Counted from the stretch's first letter, positions 45,911 through 56,150 are shown. The stretch is 64,000 nucleotides of DNA from Candidatus Paracaedibacter acanthamoebae (GCF_000742835.1 NZ_CP008941.1:1789690-1853689), one strand, 5' to 3'. Notes: generated by a model from the letters alone, not told the origin. A program made the numbers and translations.

Positions 45911-46648
45911 TTAAAACTTTTTCCCTATTTTAATAAAGGCTTCATGCGATCTATATTTTTTACCAAAGTTGCCACTGTAATCAGCCGTGAGATAAACTTT
46001 ATTTTTAAATAATGTCGTTAGACCAACTGTTGGACTCACTAAATTCGCGGGTTTATTTGCGCCATAAACCGTAAATTGTTCGTCATTACCCTTAAAATTT
46101 AGCGTTAACTTTTGTTTACCGAACGCCTGGATGTGGTTATAGGAAAGCTTTATGTAACCATAAAGTTCAGTGTCACGTTGCTTAATTAGTTTCGACAGTT
46201 GTGCCCCTGCTTTGCTTTGGTAGAAAGTACTGCGCTGAGGCGCCACCACTAAACCAAGCGTTCCTGCTTCTTGTTCCCGATAATGAGCTTCATGTTGATA
46301 TAAGGTTCCAAAACTAAGGAGGGGTGTTAGAAACAGTTTATTATCAAGCTTGACATCATAACCTGTTTCAAAAAGGGCACCCACTTGCTGACCAGGATGG
46401 CGCTGAGATGCCTGCTGTGTGAACCTCGCAAAATTAAGAATCCTTTTGCCTTTAAAGAGATTGTAACCATAGGATACTAAACCATCGACATACCAGTTTT
46501 TATAAGCTTGCCAAGATCCATAAAGGCCCATCTGATAACTTCTGATATTACCCACTCCAATCCCGTGTCGGAAGCGATAATTCATGTATTGATAGCCTGC
46601 TGTTACCCCCACTAATAGGTTATTTCGAACTTTGTAATCAACTCCCAT
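45911..46648 (-). pseudogene. Autotransporter beta-barrel domain, passenger missing
   Basis: The 245-residue frame is an autotransporter-like barrel: repeated strands with GVDYKVRNNLLVGVTAGYQY, SYQMGLYGSWQAYKNWYVDG and a final Phe after HEAFIKIGKKF, which is the Bam sorting end. The frame begins at an internal ATG, and in-frame coding-like residues precede it only back to a TAA. No signal peptide or passenger is present. A broken transposase lies about 110 bp upstream. It is best read as the 3' remnant of a surface protein gene, though a short expressed barrel cannot be excluded. Confidence 0.6.
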
Positions 46649-46757
46649 ATGAGGGTAATCCTCCCAAAATTAAAAGGAGTTGAAAGTAGAATTGTTGAAA
46701 GCTGCTGCATGCAGCTTTTGCATAGGCGTTAGGTGGGATAGAAGTGGTCCCTAATGA

Positions 46758-47171
46758 TTAGACATAAAAGCAGCAAAGATAAGCTATAGCCATGGGATGG
46801 CGCGAGCGTCTCTTGCGGTGCTTACCACCGCGAGTACTTTTGATGATTAAGCTTGCTTTCGTTAGGGTAGCCTTGGCCCAACTGTAACTTATTTTTTGAC
46901 CATAATTCCGACGGGCAATACTGTGAAAATGGCGCACATTATAATCCGTAAAATGCTCTTTATACAGTTGGCCCAAATCGGCTGCCTCTGTTTTTGAGGC
47001 TCGGCGCCCGGCTTTTTCCCCAGTCGTCGATCAAAAGTGCCATCAAAATCCTCTTCTTCGTAGCGGTTTCGCTTCCTTAAAAATGTCCAAGAACTTATGA
47101 AGAGCAAGCTTGCCGCTTCTTCGGTGATTAATTCTCCGGAACACAGGGTAGTAAATTTCTTCAAATTTCAT
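46758..47171 (-). pseudogene. ISNCY-type transposase remnant
   Basis: The N-terminal helix-turn-helix region of an ISNCY/IS1202-like transposase is recognisable in three frames. MKFEEIY starts at 47171. ITEEAASLLFISSWTFL, RNRYEEEDFDG and DRRLGKKP follow in another frame. A third frame carries EAADLGQLYKEHFTDYNV and a KHRKRRSRHPMA end. Two frameshifts (about 47150 and 47010) and loss of the whole DDE domain after about 46790 show it is dead. No terminal inverted repeats were found. Confidence 0.7.
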
Positions 47172-47495
47172 CTTTAAAAGCAGCCTCAATTGTCGTTACT
47201 CTGCTTATTGGAAGTACTCCTTTTTTCTATTGGTACTTCCATCTTCTCATTGAACAATTAATGTACTATTTACCTTGGACATATCATGGACTCGTGATAC
47301 CTTTCTTGAAAAAACCAAGAAAAATCATTATATACCATATATAATTGACTTCCTAACTAGACGACGAGAAAGGGTTGGGAACTGAATTCTAAACTACCAA
47401 ATAAATTTACTTGGCAGGCCGGGTAGAAAATCCTTATAGTCAATTAGGCTCAAGGCTCCTACCGTCGCTTGGGCGTAAAATAAAAGAGATACCAT
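47172..47495. other. Intergenic region before mnmA with an inverted repeat
   Basis: There is no gene here. GGAAGTAC (47210-47217) and GTACTTCC (47233-47240) form an 8-9 bp stem with a T-rich loop. It may belong to the lost insertion sequence or end transcription. The mnmA promoter should be near 47420-47480. Confidence 0.45.
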
Positions 47496-48614
47496 ATGAC
47501 GAACACTTTTAAACTCGATGGCATAGCAGATGGCTCGTTGGTGGCAGTAGCCATGTCCGGCGGTGTTGATTCATCCGTTACTGCAGCCTTAATGGTCGAA
47601 GCGGGTTATCAGGTCATCGGCATTACCCTCCAGCTTTATGATCATGGTCAAATGATCGATAAAAAAGGGGCGTGCTGTGCGGGCCAAGATATTTATGATG
47701 CCCGAACCGTAGCTGACAAGCTGGGATTTCCACATTATGTTTTGGATTATGAAAGTGTTTTCAAACAAAGCGTCATGGATGACTTTGCCGATAGCTATCT
47801 GAATGGCGAAACCCCAATTCCGTGTGTGCGGTGCAATCAAAAAGTTAAGTTCAAAGATTTATTAACAACTTCTCGCGATTTGGGAGCTCAAGCCTTAATT
47901 ACCGGCCATTATGTTCAGCGTCTGCCGGGTATAGGACACAGTGAACTGCACCGGGCTGTCGACGCCAGCCGCGATCAAAGCTATTTTCTATTTACCACCA
48001 CGCAAGATCAACTTGAATATTTACGTTTTCCCTTGGGCGGGTTGCCTAAAACCGAAACACGCGAGCATGCTCATCGTTTTGGTCTAAAGGTTGCTGATAA
48101 ACCCGATAGCCAAGATATTTGCTTTGTCCCCAACGGCAATTATGCTTCTGTTGTTGAACGGTTGCGTCCCGGCGCCTTGGACGCAGGGGAGATTGTTCAT
48201 CTTGACGGTCGCCTGCTTGGGCATCACCAAGGAATCATCAACTATACCATTGGTCAGCGCAAGGGATTGGGCATTTCCGCAGCTGAACCGCTGTATGTAG
48301 TACAGATTGATCCGCTTAAAAAACAAGTCATCGTCGGATCTAAAGAAGCCCTTGCAAAACACGAAGTGTATGTCCGGGACGTCAATTGGTTGGAAAATGT
48401 GGCTCGATTTGATGAGCCCCAAAATCTTATTGTTAAGATTCGCTCAACCCATCCTGGAATTCTCGCGACAGTACGTCGCTTACGGACAGATGAAGCTGTT
48501 GTAGAATTTGCTGAGCCAGAGTATGGTGTATCCGCAGGCCAAGCTTGCGTTTTTTATGAAGGTACCAGAGTATTGGGGGGCGGATGGATCGCGCGGGACA
48601 CTCTAAAAAAATAG
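47496..48614 (+). CDS. mnmA: tRNA-uridine 2-sulfurtransferase MnmA
   Basis: MnmA makes the 2-thio group of s2U34 in tRNA-Lys, -Glu and -Gln. The 372-residue protein has the PP-loop VAMSGGVDSSVTAALM, GETPIPCVRCNQKVKF with the catalytic Cys, and DSQDICFVPNGNYASVV. The second active Cys and a [18 protein letters not shown] tail are present. AGAGATACC precedes the ATG. Its end overlaps ispD by 31 nt. Confidence 0.96.
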   Translation: MTNTFKLDGIADGSLVAVAMSGGVDSSVTAALMVEAGYQVIGITLQLYDHGQMIDKKGACCAGQDIYDARTVADKLGFPHYVLDYESVFKQSVMDDFADSYLNGETPIPCVRCNQKVKFKDLLTTSRDLGAQALITGHYVQRLPGIGHSELHRAVDASRDQSYFLFTTTQDQLEYLRFPLGGLPKTETREHAHRFGLKVADKPDSQDICFVPNGNYASVVERLRPGALDAGEIVHLDGRLLGHHQGIINYTIGQRKGLGISAAEPLYVVQIDPLKKQVIVGSKEALAKHEVYVRDVNWLENVARFDEPQNLIVKIRSTHPGILATVRRLRTDEAVVEFAEPEYGVSAGQACVFYEGTRVLGGGWIARDTLKK

Positions 48615-49249
48615 CGGCTCTTATTGTTGCCGCGGGAACGGGCACACGTTTTGGATCAACCACGCCAAAACAGTATGTTGAGCTTGGCCCTAAATCTCTG
48701 ATTCGCCACAGTATCGATGCTTTTCGTGATGTGGGCATAACCGATGTGTTGGCTGTTATCCACCCCGATCATTATGATTTTTACATCAAGGCGACAGAAG
48801 GATTAGACATCCTTGACCCTGTAGGGGGGGGTAGCACCCGAGCTGAATCGACTTTAGCCGGTTTAAATGCTCTTAAGAATTTAGCTCCGGATTATGTTTT
48901 GGTGCATGACGCCGCCCGCCCCTTTGTTGATTCTCATCTTATTAAACGTGTCATTGACGGCCTCACCATGGCAGCGGGGTGCATTCCCGCAATTGCGGTC
49001 ACTGATACCATTAAACTGGTTGCTAACAATCGTATTCAACAAACTTTGCCACGCGAAAATTTGTGGCGCGCTCAAACGCCACAAGGGTTTCACTATCCAG
49101 TCCTCTTGGATTGTTTTACAAAAACAACCGATAATGCATTTACGGATGAAGCCTCTTTGCTTGAGAAATTTAATATCCCTGTTACCATGGTCATGGGGTC
49201 AGAAGAAAACATTAAAATTACTTTCCCCAGTGATCTAAAAGGAAATTAA
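48584..49249 (+). CDS. ispD: 2-C-methyl-D-erythritol 4-phosphate cytidylyltransferase
   Basis: IspD forms CDP-methylerythritol in the MEP isoprenoid pathway. The 221-residue product has the CTP-binding [29 protein letters not shown] and [11 protein letters not shown] signatures. The ATG at 48584 follows a G-rich stretch and lies inside mnmA. It ends 1 nt before ispF. In many alphaproteobacteria ispD and ispF are one fused gene. Here they are separate. Confidence 0.95.
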   Translation: MDRAGHSKKIAALIVAAGTGTRFGSTTPKQYVELGPKSLIRHSIDAFRDVGITDVLAVIHPDHYDFYIKATEGLDILDPVGGGSTRAESTLAGLNALKNLAPDYVLVHDAARPFVDSHLIKRVIDGLTMAAGCIPAIAVTDTIKLVANNRIQQTLPRENLWRAQTPQGFHYPVLLDCFTKTTDNAFTDEASLLEKFNIPVTMVMGSEENIKITFPSDLKGN

Positions 49250-49250
49250 C

Positions 49251-49733
49251 ATGGATATTCGAGTGGGCAATGGATTTGATGTGCACGCCATCGGACAGGG
49301 TGAGCATGTTATCATATGCGGCGTCAAAATTCCGTGCGGTTTTTCTCTCATCGGCCATTCTGACGCTGATGTCGGCTTGCATGCCCTTACGGATGCCATC
49401 TTGGGGGCCTTATGTCTAGGAGATATTGGCCAACACTTCCCTCCGAATGATCCGCGCTGGAAGGGTGCTGACTCTACTCAATTTCTTAAGCATGCAGCCC
49501 AATTAGCTCAAAACCAAAACTATCGCATCAATCACGTAGATGTCACGATCATTGGGGAGGCTCCCAAAGTATCCCCTCATCGAGACACCATGCGTCAAAA
49601 AATTTCCCAAATTTTAGAGATCGATAAAGAGAGTGTCAGTGTTAAGGCCACCACAACAGAAAAACTAGGATTTACAGGGCGTGGTGAAGGGTTGGCCGCT
49701 TTAGCAACAGCGACTCTCATTAAACAGCTTTAA
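49251..49733 (+). CDS. ispF: 2-C-methyl-D-erythritol 2,4-cyclodiphosphate synthase
   Basis: IspF closes the cyclodiphosphate ring in the MEP pathway, after IspE. The 160-residue protein has GNGFDVHAI (zinc Asp and His), [30 protein letters not shown] and the C-terminal [20 protein letters not shown]. An AAAGGAAATTAAC site precedes the ATG. It converges on the divL-like gene with a 4-nt overlap of stops. Confidence 0.96.
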   Translation: MDIRVGNGFDVHAIGQGEHVIICGVKIPCGFSLIGHSDADVGLHALTDAILGALCLGDIGQHFPPNDPRWKGADSTQFLKHAAQLAQNQNYRINHVDVTIIGEAPKVSPHRDTMRQKISQILEIDKESVSVKATTTEKLGFTGRGEGLAALATATLIKQL

Positions 49734-52210
49734 AAACTTGCAGCAGCAGACGATAAGGCATGGTCTTTAGCAACCAAGTTCAATTCAGCAACCTGCGGTT
49801 CCTGCAGTAAGGGGATTCGGCACCAGACAGTGGTCCCCTGCCCCTGAGCCGATTCTATATGGATATTCCCTCCATGCAGGGTAATAAAACTCTTAACTAA
49901 CGGCAGTCCGATGCCTGCCCCCTTAAAGCGGGTGCGATTGCCTTGGGCCGTATCGAACAATTCAAAGACATTTTTCTTTTCTTCTTCGGACATTCCAACA
50001 CCATTATCGCTCACAGATAGAACCAAATAATCTCCGTCTTCGTCCGTCTCTATGCCTGCAGTCAACTTTATTAAGCCGCCGGAAGGGGTAAATTTAATCG
50101 CATTCATCAACAGATTAAAAAGTGCTTGTTTCAGACGGCGCTCATCCGCTAAAAATCGTTCGACGATCGTGGTATTTTCACAGATAATCTCTAAGCCATG
50201 ATCATTCGAACGGTTATAAACGAGGGCAATCAAGCTCTCAAGAAATGCTGTTAAATCAATTGGTTGAATTTTTAAAGTTAACTGCCCTGCCTCCACACTG
50301 GCAAAGTCAATGATATCATTAATAAGCGACAATAAGCGTTGAGATGACTCATTAATACCATCACAATAATTGATTTGACGTTCGTTCAAATTGCCAAAAT
50401 ATTGATTTAATAGGATCTCAGTAAATCCAATAATGGTATTGAGTGGGGCGCGCAATTCATAGGACACATGTGAAATAAAATCTGACTTAAACCGATCTGT
50501 TTGCTCAAGCGCTTCATTACGTTCTCTTAAAGCCTCTTCAAATCGCCATCGATCGGATACATCAATAAAGCCTAACATGTGCGATCCATCCGGCAATGGT
50601 ACATAGGACACATTGATGACGGATTGATCCGCTAAGATGAGCCGTTCGCTAGCCGGTTGTCTAACATGGAACATTTCCAAAGTCTTTTGTCTAAACTGAT
50701 CCCAGTGGCTATACCCCATAAAACGATGACGAATTTCATACAAGATGTCGCCCGCATGGCGACCAGGGGCTAACTCAATATCGTCGACTTGCCAAATCTG
50801 ACTAACAGCGGGATTGGATAAACGCAAACGATTGTCACTGCCCAGCACAATAATCCCTTCATATAGATGATCTAAGGTTTCCTTTTGTACCGCAATCAAC
50901 GTATTGTAGCGCCGCTCCATAGCTAATTTATCCGTCACGTCATCAAATAAGAATAACAATCCCCCTAAAGGATGGGGGGCGATAACCATTCTCAAAATTT
51001 GACCATCTGGCAAATGTGTTAACTCTTGAACCGGGGTGATGAGGGTGTTAAATAAACTTAATTGAGCATTGCGATAAGCAGTAAAATCAGAGACTTCCGG
51101 TAATTTGCGTCTTTCCCGAAGGTCTTGCATCAATTCATTAAACGTCGGTTTTGAATAAAGATATTTTTCATCAAATTCAAATAATTTTTCATAGGCTTTG
51201 TTAAAAAATTCAAGTCGTTGATCTGCTCCGAACACAATGATAGGTGAGGATAAATTATGCAAGATATCCTGATGAGCCGCTACATGTTTTGCTAACGTAA
51301 TATGAGCCTCTTCATGCTCGGTAAAATCCATGGCATAACCAATTGTCCCCGACTTATCAGCCATCGGAATCTCTGCTGTTTCAATCATACGCCGATGACC
51401 ATCCACCACAATATGGCTCCGTCTGGATTGCACCACGCCCGTTGACAACGCTCGATGAGCCAAAGCATGAGGGTTGAAGGATCGATTTTTATCAATCAGT
51501 TCACGTCCTTCAGCAATAACAGCTTCAGGATTAGAATCTAAAATACCGGCAAAAACTTGATTACAGTAAATAAGACTTGCCTTAGTATCCCGCCCCCACA
51601 AAGCAATCGGAATACTATTTAAAATATCTGCATAAAAATTACGTTCTTTATATAATTCTGAAACCTGGCTGTGGAGCTTATCAAGCAAAAAGTCTTCATC
51701 TGTAACATCTGAAAAGGCTAAAATAAAATGATACCGGCCATTTTCATTAAACGAATATCCTACCACTTTTAGAAGTGTTCTGGTATCAATCACTGTCAAG
51801 GAAAGCTCAAAAGGATCATTAAAATCCTTTAGTTTTTGAATATGTTGATCGAGTTTATAAGCATCATCAGCTGTAAATTGATTAATTATATCTTGGAGGA
51901 AAACAGGCTGTTGAGGATCCAACCCCATTAAAGAAATTAAACTATAAGAATAATCAAGAGCCCCGCCCTCTTTCGGCCACCAACATCTGGATTCAACCGC
52001 CCCATCTATTAATATTTTGTAAAGATAATGCCGATCTTGCAGCAAATAAACTTTATGCTTTAACCGTGAAATATAGCGAAGCATGGGCACTGTAACAATT
52101 GCCATTCCCACTCCAAGGAAAAACCCACTTATTATGTATGGTTCAATTTCCTCTATATTCATCCAAAAAAGCAGATTATCGAGCACCCAAAAATCCTTAT
52201 AACTCGCCAA
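49730..52210 (-). CDS. divL: DivL-like PAS histidine-kinase-fold protein with Tyr in place of His
   Basis: The 826-residue protein has one membrane span (about residues 25-45), several PAS domains (about 60-170, 190-300, 310-430 and 440-550), a DHp helix pair and a HATPase domain. The expected SHELRTPL phosphoacceptor motif reads SYELRAPL, with Tyr584 where His should be. This is the hallmark of DivL, which in Caulobacter binds DivK and controls CckA. The ATPase parts are intact: LLMNAIKF (Asn703), DNGVGM (735-740) and GAGIGLPLV. The start is a TTG at 52210. ATG at 52162 is an alternative. It is divergent from the acyl-CoA ligase gene. Confidence 0.85.
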   Translation of the reverse strand: MASYKDFWVLDNLLFWMNIEEIEPYIISGFFLGVGMAIVTVPMLRYISRLKHKVYLLQDRHYLYKILIDGAVESRCWWPKEGGALDYSYSLISLMGLDPQQPVFLQDIINQFTADDAYKLDQHIQKLKDFNDPFELSLTVIDTRTLLKVVGYSFNENGRYHFILAFSDVTDEDFLLDKLHSQVSELYKERNFYADILNSIPIALWGRDTKASLIYCNQVFAGILDSNPEAVIAEGRELIDKNRSFNPHALAHRALSTGVVQSRRSHIVVDGHRRMIETAEIPMADKSGTIGYAMDFTEHEEAHITLAKHVAAHQDILHNLSSPIIVFGADQRLEFFNKAYEKLFEFDEKYLYSKPTFNELMQDLRERRKLPEVSDFTAYRNAQLSLFNTLITPVQELTHLPDGQILRMVIAPHPLGGLLFLFDDVTDKLAMERRYNTLIAVQKETLDHLYEGIIVLGSDNRLRLSNPAVSQIWQVDDIELAPGRHAGDILYEIRHRFMGYSHWDQFRQKTLEMFHVRQPASERLILADQSVINVSYVPLPDGSHMLGFIDVSDRWRFEEALRERNEALEQTDRFKSDFISHVSYELRAPLNTIIGFTEILLNQYFGNLNERQINYCDGINESSQRLLSLINDIIDFASVEAGQLTLKIQPIDLTAFLESLIALVYNRSNDHGLEIICENTTIVERFLADERRLKQALFNLLMNAIKFTPSGGLIKLTAGIETDEDGDYLVLSVSDNGVGMSEEEKKNVFELFDTAQGNRTRFKGAGIGLPLVKSFITLHGGNIHIESAQGQGTTVWCRIPLLQEPQVAELNLVAKDHALSSAAASF

Positions 52211-52237
52211 AATCTCTTTAAGGTTAACAGCTTAATC

Positions 52238-52283
52238 CATCAAATTACATTAAAATTATTTATACTTTATCAATAATTTGATG
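52238..52283. promoter_or_regulatory. Inverted repeat in the divL/acyl-CoA ligase divergent region
   Basis: CATCAAATTA (52238-52247) and TAATTTGATG (52274-52283) are exact inverted copies 26 bp apart. They lie between the two divergent starts, where one bound dimer could act on both genes. The regulator is unknown. Confidence 0.4.
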
Positions 52284-52327
52284 ATAGATTGAAAGTATTG
52301 GATGATGTTTAAAGTGGGTTGTACACA

Positions 52328-54292
52328 ATGACAGGAACAGTTAAGGATTCAAAAAACGCAGCAACGGCGAAGACAAAAAAGCAAGCAATATCAACTTCAC
52401 TGAAATCCCCTGCAAAGAAAAGTACGACAGAGACTAGCACAACCACAGCAGTAACCAAAAAGGTTGCTGTCAAAAAAACCACGGCAGCAAAGCCTAAAAA
52501 GTCCGCACCTGCAAAAGCGACAGCCGCTAAAACTAAAAAAGCTACGTCTCAGGGGGCGCCTAAAATGCCCACAAAAAAACCAAGTTCCAAAAAGTCCACA
52601 AAAACAGCCTCAAGCCCAGTTTTCCCCTGGCTAAAATCTTACCCTCAAAATATTCAATGGGATATCGATATCCCCGAGAAACCATTATGGGCCCTTATGG
52701 ATGAGGCAGCAGCCGCAGCACCCGATAAAAATTGCATTGACTTTCTTGGTAAAAAATATACCTATGGCCAAATCAGTAATCTTGTTAATCGCGTAGCCGA
52801 GGGACTACAAAAAATTGGTGTCAAGCAGGGGACTAAAGTTGGTATTTTTATGCCGAATGCTCCCCACTTTGTTATCGCTTATTTTGCTATTCTCAAGGCC
52901 GGCGGCGTTGTGGTTAATTATAACCCTTTATACGCTGACCATGAAATTACACATCAAATTAATGATTCAGAAACTGAAATCATAATCACTTTGGATCTGC
53001 AAGCCTTATGCACAAAGTTGATACCACTGCTTGGATCAACCACACTCAAGAAAATGGTTGTTTGTTCTGTTGCTGAAAGCTTACCTTTTCCCAAGAATAT
53101 CCTTTTCAAGCTTTTTAAGCGTAGCGAAATTGCAAAGCTTCCAATCAATCCAGCCATTCTTAACTTTAATGATCTCATCAATAATGCCGGTCAACCAAAA
53201 GCTATTAAAATTGATCCAAAGAAAGATGTTGCCTTACTGCAGTATACAGGAGGGACGACGGGTATTCCTAAAGGTGCTATGTTAAGCCATTACAATGTGT
53301 ATGCCAATGCAATTCAAGCGCATCTTTGGTTCGTAGGAATGGAATATGGTAAGGATAAGATTTTAGCCGGCTTGCCTCTATTTCATGTATACGCTATGAC
53401 AGCAGTTATGACTCTGGCTATCTTGACAGCCTCCGAAATTGTGATGATGTTTCCTCGCTTTAATCCATTTGAAGCGATGAAGTTAATTGAAAAGCACAAA
53501 ATAACTTTCTTCCCAGGCGTTCCAACTATGTACAGTATGATCGCCTATCACCCTAAGGTAAAAAATATTGATCTTAACTCTCTTAAAGCTTGTTTGTCCG
53601 GCGGGGCTCCTCTGCCGATCAAGATTAAAGAAGACTTTGAAAGTTTGACAGGTTGTAAACTCGTTGAAGCTTACGGCCTAAGTGAGACTTCACCCGCTGC
53701 TATAGCCAATCCTGCTTATGGGGTTAATAAAGCAGGATCTATCGGCATTCCCTTTCCTCGCACAGAAGTGAAAATCGTTTCCCTTGACGATTCTTCCCAC
53801 TCAGCAGAGCGCCATATTAACGGTCAAATAGCAATCAAGGGTCCTCAAGTTATGCTGGGTTATTGGAATCGACCTTCCGATACAAAAAAGGTTTTTGCTA
53901 GCGATTTCTTCCTAACGGGTGACGTGGGATATATGGACGAAGATGGATACACTTTCCTCGTCGACCGAATCAAAGATTTAATCATCTGTAGCGGCTTTAA
54001 TGTTTATCCACGCATGGTTGAAGATGTTATTTATCGCCATCCAGCGGTGGCAGAAGTTATCGTCATTGGTGTCCCTGATGAAAAGCGCGGCGAAACTGTA
54101 AAAGCATTTGTAAAATTAAAAGAAAACATGATCTTAACCGAGGAAAAATTTTTAGAATTTTTAAGAGATAAGCTTTCCCCTATTGAAATGCCTAAATATA
54201 TCGAATTTAGGGATGAACTTCCTAAAACCATGATCGGTAAGCTTTCTAAAAAAGAACTAAAGGCTGAAGAGAATTCAAAAAAGAGGATATAA
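52328..54292 (+). CDS. Long-chain acyl-CoA ligase with Lys/Ala-rich N-terminal tail
   Basis: It activates fatty acids by adenylation and CoA transfer. The start at ATG 52328 gives 654 residues. The AMP-binding domain starts near residue 115 (WALMDEAAAAAPDKNCIDFL). It has the P-loop-like LLQYTGGTTGIPKGAMLSHY, YGLSETSPAA, the FLTGDVGYMDEDGYTFLVDR motif and a C-terminal Lys in PKTMIGKLSKKEL, as in FadD. Ahead of it lie about 95 residues made almost only of Lys, Ala, Thr, Ser and Pro (KKATSQGAPKMPTKKPSSKK and similar). These resemble histone H1 or bacterial H1-like proteins. Such a tail is not part of FadD. It could bind nucleic acid or acidic membrane. It is co-located divergently with divL. Confidence 0.92.
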   Translation: MTGTVKDSKNAATAKTKKQAISTSLKSPAKKSTTETSTTTAVTKKVAVKKTTAAKPKKSAPAKATAAKTKKATSQGAPKMPTKKPSSKKSTKTASSPVFPWLKSYPQNIQWDIDIPEKPLWALMDEAAAAAPDKNCIDFLGKKYTYGQISNLVNRVAEGLQKIGVKQGTKVGIFMPNAPHFVIAYFAILKAGGVVVNYNPLYADHEITHQINDSETEIIITLDLQALCTKLIPLLGSTTLKKMVVCSVAESLPFPKNILFKLFKRSEIAKLPINPAILNFNDLINNAGQPKAIKIDPKKDVALLQYTGGTTGIPKGAMLSHYNVYANAIQAHLWFVGMEYGKDKILAGLPLFHVYAMTAVMTLAILTASEIVMMFPRFNPFEAMKLIEKHKITFFPGVPTMYSMIAYHPKVKNIDLNSLKACLSGGAPLPIKIKEDFESLTGCKLVEAYGLSETSPAAIANPAYGVNKAGSIGIPFPRTEVKIVSLDDSSHSAERHINGQIAIKGPQVMLGYWNRPSDTKKVFASDFFLTGDVGYMDEDGYTFLVDRIKDLIICSGFNVYPRMVEDVIYRHPAVAEVIVIGVPDEKRGETVKAFVKLKENMILTEEKFLEFLRDKLSPIEMPKYIEFRDELPKTMIGKLSKKELKAEENSKKRI

Positions 54293-54318
54293 TTTTCTTG
54301 CTGTCTTCAAGAATATTT

Positions 54319-54335
54319 CCCCGCCCTTGGCGGGG
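54319..54335. other. GC-rich hairpin after the acyl-CoA ligase gene
   Basis: CCCCGCC, a CTT loop and GGCGGGG make a 7-bp GC stem 27 bp after the stop. No T-run follows on either strand, so it is not a typical terminator. It may protect the mRNA 3' end. Confidence 0.5.
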
Positions 54336-54475
54336 AGCGTTACCCTAGAAGGAGAAATTTTTCATAGCGGGCCGGGTTCGACAAAAGGATGAAGATAATA
54401 TCATCACACCGTCAAAACTCAATTTATAAAAAATTCGACTTCTTACTGAAACTAAGATTGAAATATCCCTAAGAA

Positions 54476-55462
54476 TTACCTACCACATTCTTCCGACTGA
54501 AGCGCCTTTTTCATATCGCTGGCAAAGCGTCGCATCATCTCAAAGTAAAGATTAGGTCCTGCTTCCAGGCCAAACCCTAATCCATCTAACTGAGCATAAA
54601 TGACATTGGTATCGTCTGCAATGGTGCGAATAGTCTTTGTATCAAACTGTGGCTCAGAAAAGATGGCTTTAGCGCCATGAGAAACCTCGCGTCGCACATC
54701 CTGCAGATCTGCGGCGGTTGGCTCAACCTCTGGATTAACGCGAACGGCACCCACGCACTCAGTTCCATAAGCCATATCAAAATACTGTGTAAAATCATGA
54801 TAAGTCAGGTACTTAGAACCCTTTACTGTTTTCATTTCCTGTGTAATATCAGCGTGCAGCTCATCAATTTTCTTTATAATTTTTTTAGAATTTGCCAAAT
54901 AATGCGGCGCGTTCCGCTGATCAAGTTGCGATAATTGCGCGGCAATCCCTTTAACAATAACTTTTGCATTAGGAGCAGCAAGCCATAAATGGCCGTCTTT
55001 TCCTGATATTTCATGATGATGATCTCCATCGTGGTGGTGGTGTCCCAAATGACATTGCCACAAATCAGCAGCACAACCGTCTACAGGATGACGAAATGAT
55101 CTTGCCGGCAGCAAATGTATTCCTTGTAAATCTGATACCGTTATTAGTTGCACAGATTTTCTGACAGCATCAATAGATTTTTGTATTGCTGTCTCATAAA
55201 TAGGACCGACCCAAATAATAACTTGGGCAGCATTCAACTTTATCGCTTCGGTTGGCTTCAATTGATGGGTATGAGCAGAAGAATTAGCCTCAATCAAAAG
55301 TTCAGGGGTTCCGACACCTTCCATAACAGCTGCCACCAGCGAATGAATTGGCTTAATGGTTACCAAAACCTTGGGAGGGCTCGACAAATTAGAAATAGAT
55401 TGGGAGGAAGTCTTAGCCATTGCACTGGTCAAACATATTAAAAATAAAACTAAAAGACGCAT
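54476..55462 (-). CDS. znuA: Zinc ABC transporter substrate-binding protein ZnuA
   Basis: ZnuA captures zinc in the periplasm for the ZnuBC importer. The 328-residue protein has a signal peptide (MRLLVLFLICLTSAMA), the first metal His in VTIKPIHSLVAAV, the His-rich loop HLGHHHHDGDHHHE at about residues 138-151, TYHDFTQYFDMAYG and AIFSEPQFDTKTI. The znuB and znuC genes are not in the window, so it is an orphan locus or they lie elsewhere. It is divergent from the hydrolase gene. Confidence 0.93.
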   Translation of the reverse strand: MRLLVLFLICLTSAMAKTSSQSISNLSSPPKVLVTIKPIHSLVAAVMEGVGTPELLIEANSSAHTHQLKPTEAIKLNAAQVIIWVGPIYETAIQKSIDAVRKSVQLITVSDLQGIHLLPARSFRHPVDGCAADLWQCHLGHHHHDGDHHHEISGKDGHLWLAAPNAKVIVKGIAAQLSQLDQRNAPHYLANSKKIIKKIDELHADITQEMKTVKGSKYLTYHDFTQYFDMAYGTECVGAVRVNPEVEPTAADLQDVRREVSHGAKAIFSEPQFDTKTIRTIADDTNVIYAQLDGLGFGLEAGPNLYFEMMRRFASDMKKALQSEECGR

Positions 55463-55529
55463 GTTGATCTCGTTTATGTTATTGTCGTCACAACTATAAA
55501 ATTAACAGTAATGCCTTAAAAGAAATTTA

Positions 55530-56150
55530 ATGAAACTAATTTGTTGGCATGGTTGGGGCTATGATAACACATTTTTTGCGCCCTTAATGAAGATTCTCAC
55601 AGATGTTGACATTATCTGCGTTAATGAAGGATATTTTGGTGCACCCTATATCCCCCCGGTGGCAAATGACGTTGCAATTGGTATTGGACATTCCCAAGGA
55701 TTCTCTCGCCTTATCCAAACATTCCCTAACCTCCAGGGATATGTGAGTCTCAATGGGTTTACGCAATTTATGCGGAGCCAAAATTTTCCCAATGGCACAC
55801 CAAAAGCAATGTTGGGCGCTATGATTCAGCAATACCAGCGTCATCCCGATGTCGTTTTACAAACATTTTATGAGCGCACAGGTCACCCCCATTTAGGAGC
55901 CCCCCTCCATCGTAATGATGAATTATTGCGGCAAAATCTCACAGCCTTGCGGTCCTTAAGCATAAAATTGCCAGAAGCACCCATTTTGGCTATTGCCGGG
56001 ACTGATGATTTAATCACCCCCGTCACGCTCCAACAAGACTGTTTTTCAAAGCTGCATCTCATTGAGAACGCCAACCATAGCTTGCTTCCAACTCATGCAA
56101 CTGTATGTGCCACCTTAATTCGCAGTTTCATTGAAAGTATTGCCTCATGA
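55530..56150 (+). CDS. Alpha/beta hydrolase, BioH/BioG-like
   Basis: The 206-residue protein is a small alpha/beta hydrolase: LICWHGWGYDNTFFAPLM (oxyanion region), the nucleophile elbow GIGHSQGF (Ser in GHSQG), IAGTDDLITP with the acid residue and NANHSLLPTH with the catalytic His. Its stop overlaps the start of a bioC-like gene. BioH and BioG release pimeloyl-ACP from its methyl ester, and this position fits that role. Alternative esterase functions remain open. Confidence 0.75.
   Translation: MKLICWHGWGYDNTFFAPLMKILTDVDIICVNEGYFGAPYIPPVANDVAIGIGHSQGFSRLIQTFPNLQGYVSLNGFTQFMRSQNFPNGTPKAMLGAMIQQYQRHPDVVLQTFYERTGHPHLGAPLHRNDELLRQNLTALRSLSIKLPEAPILAIAGTDDLITPVTLQQDCFSKLHLIENANHSLLPTHATVCATLIRSFIESIAS

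Noticed and set aside
54319-54335. GC hairpin as a terminator
   Set aside because: No T-run follows on either strand, so it was kept only as a hairpin.
55463-55529. Possible Zur box upstream of znuA
   Set aside because: Only a weak imperfect TTATGTTATTGT-like stretch is visible, too poor to call.
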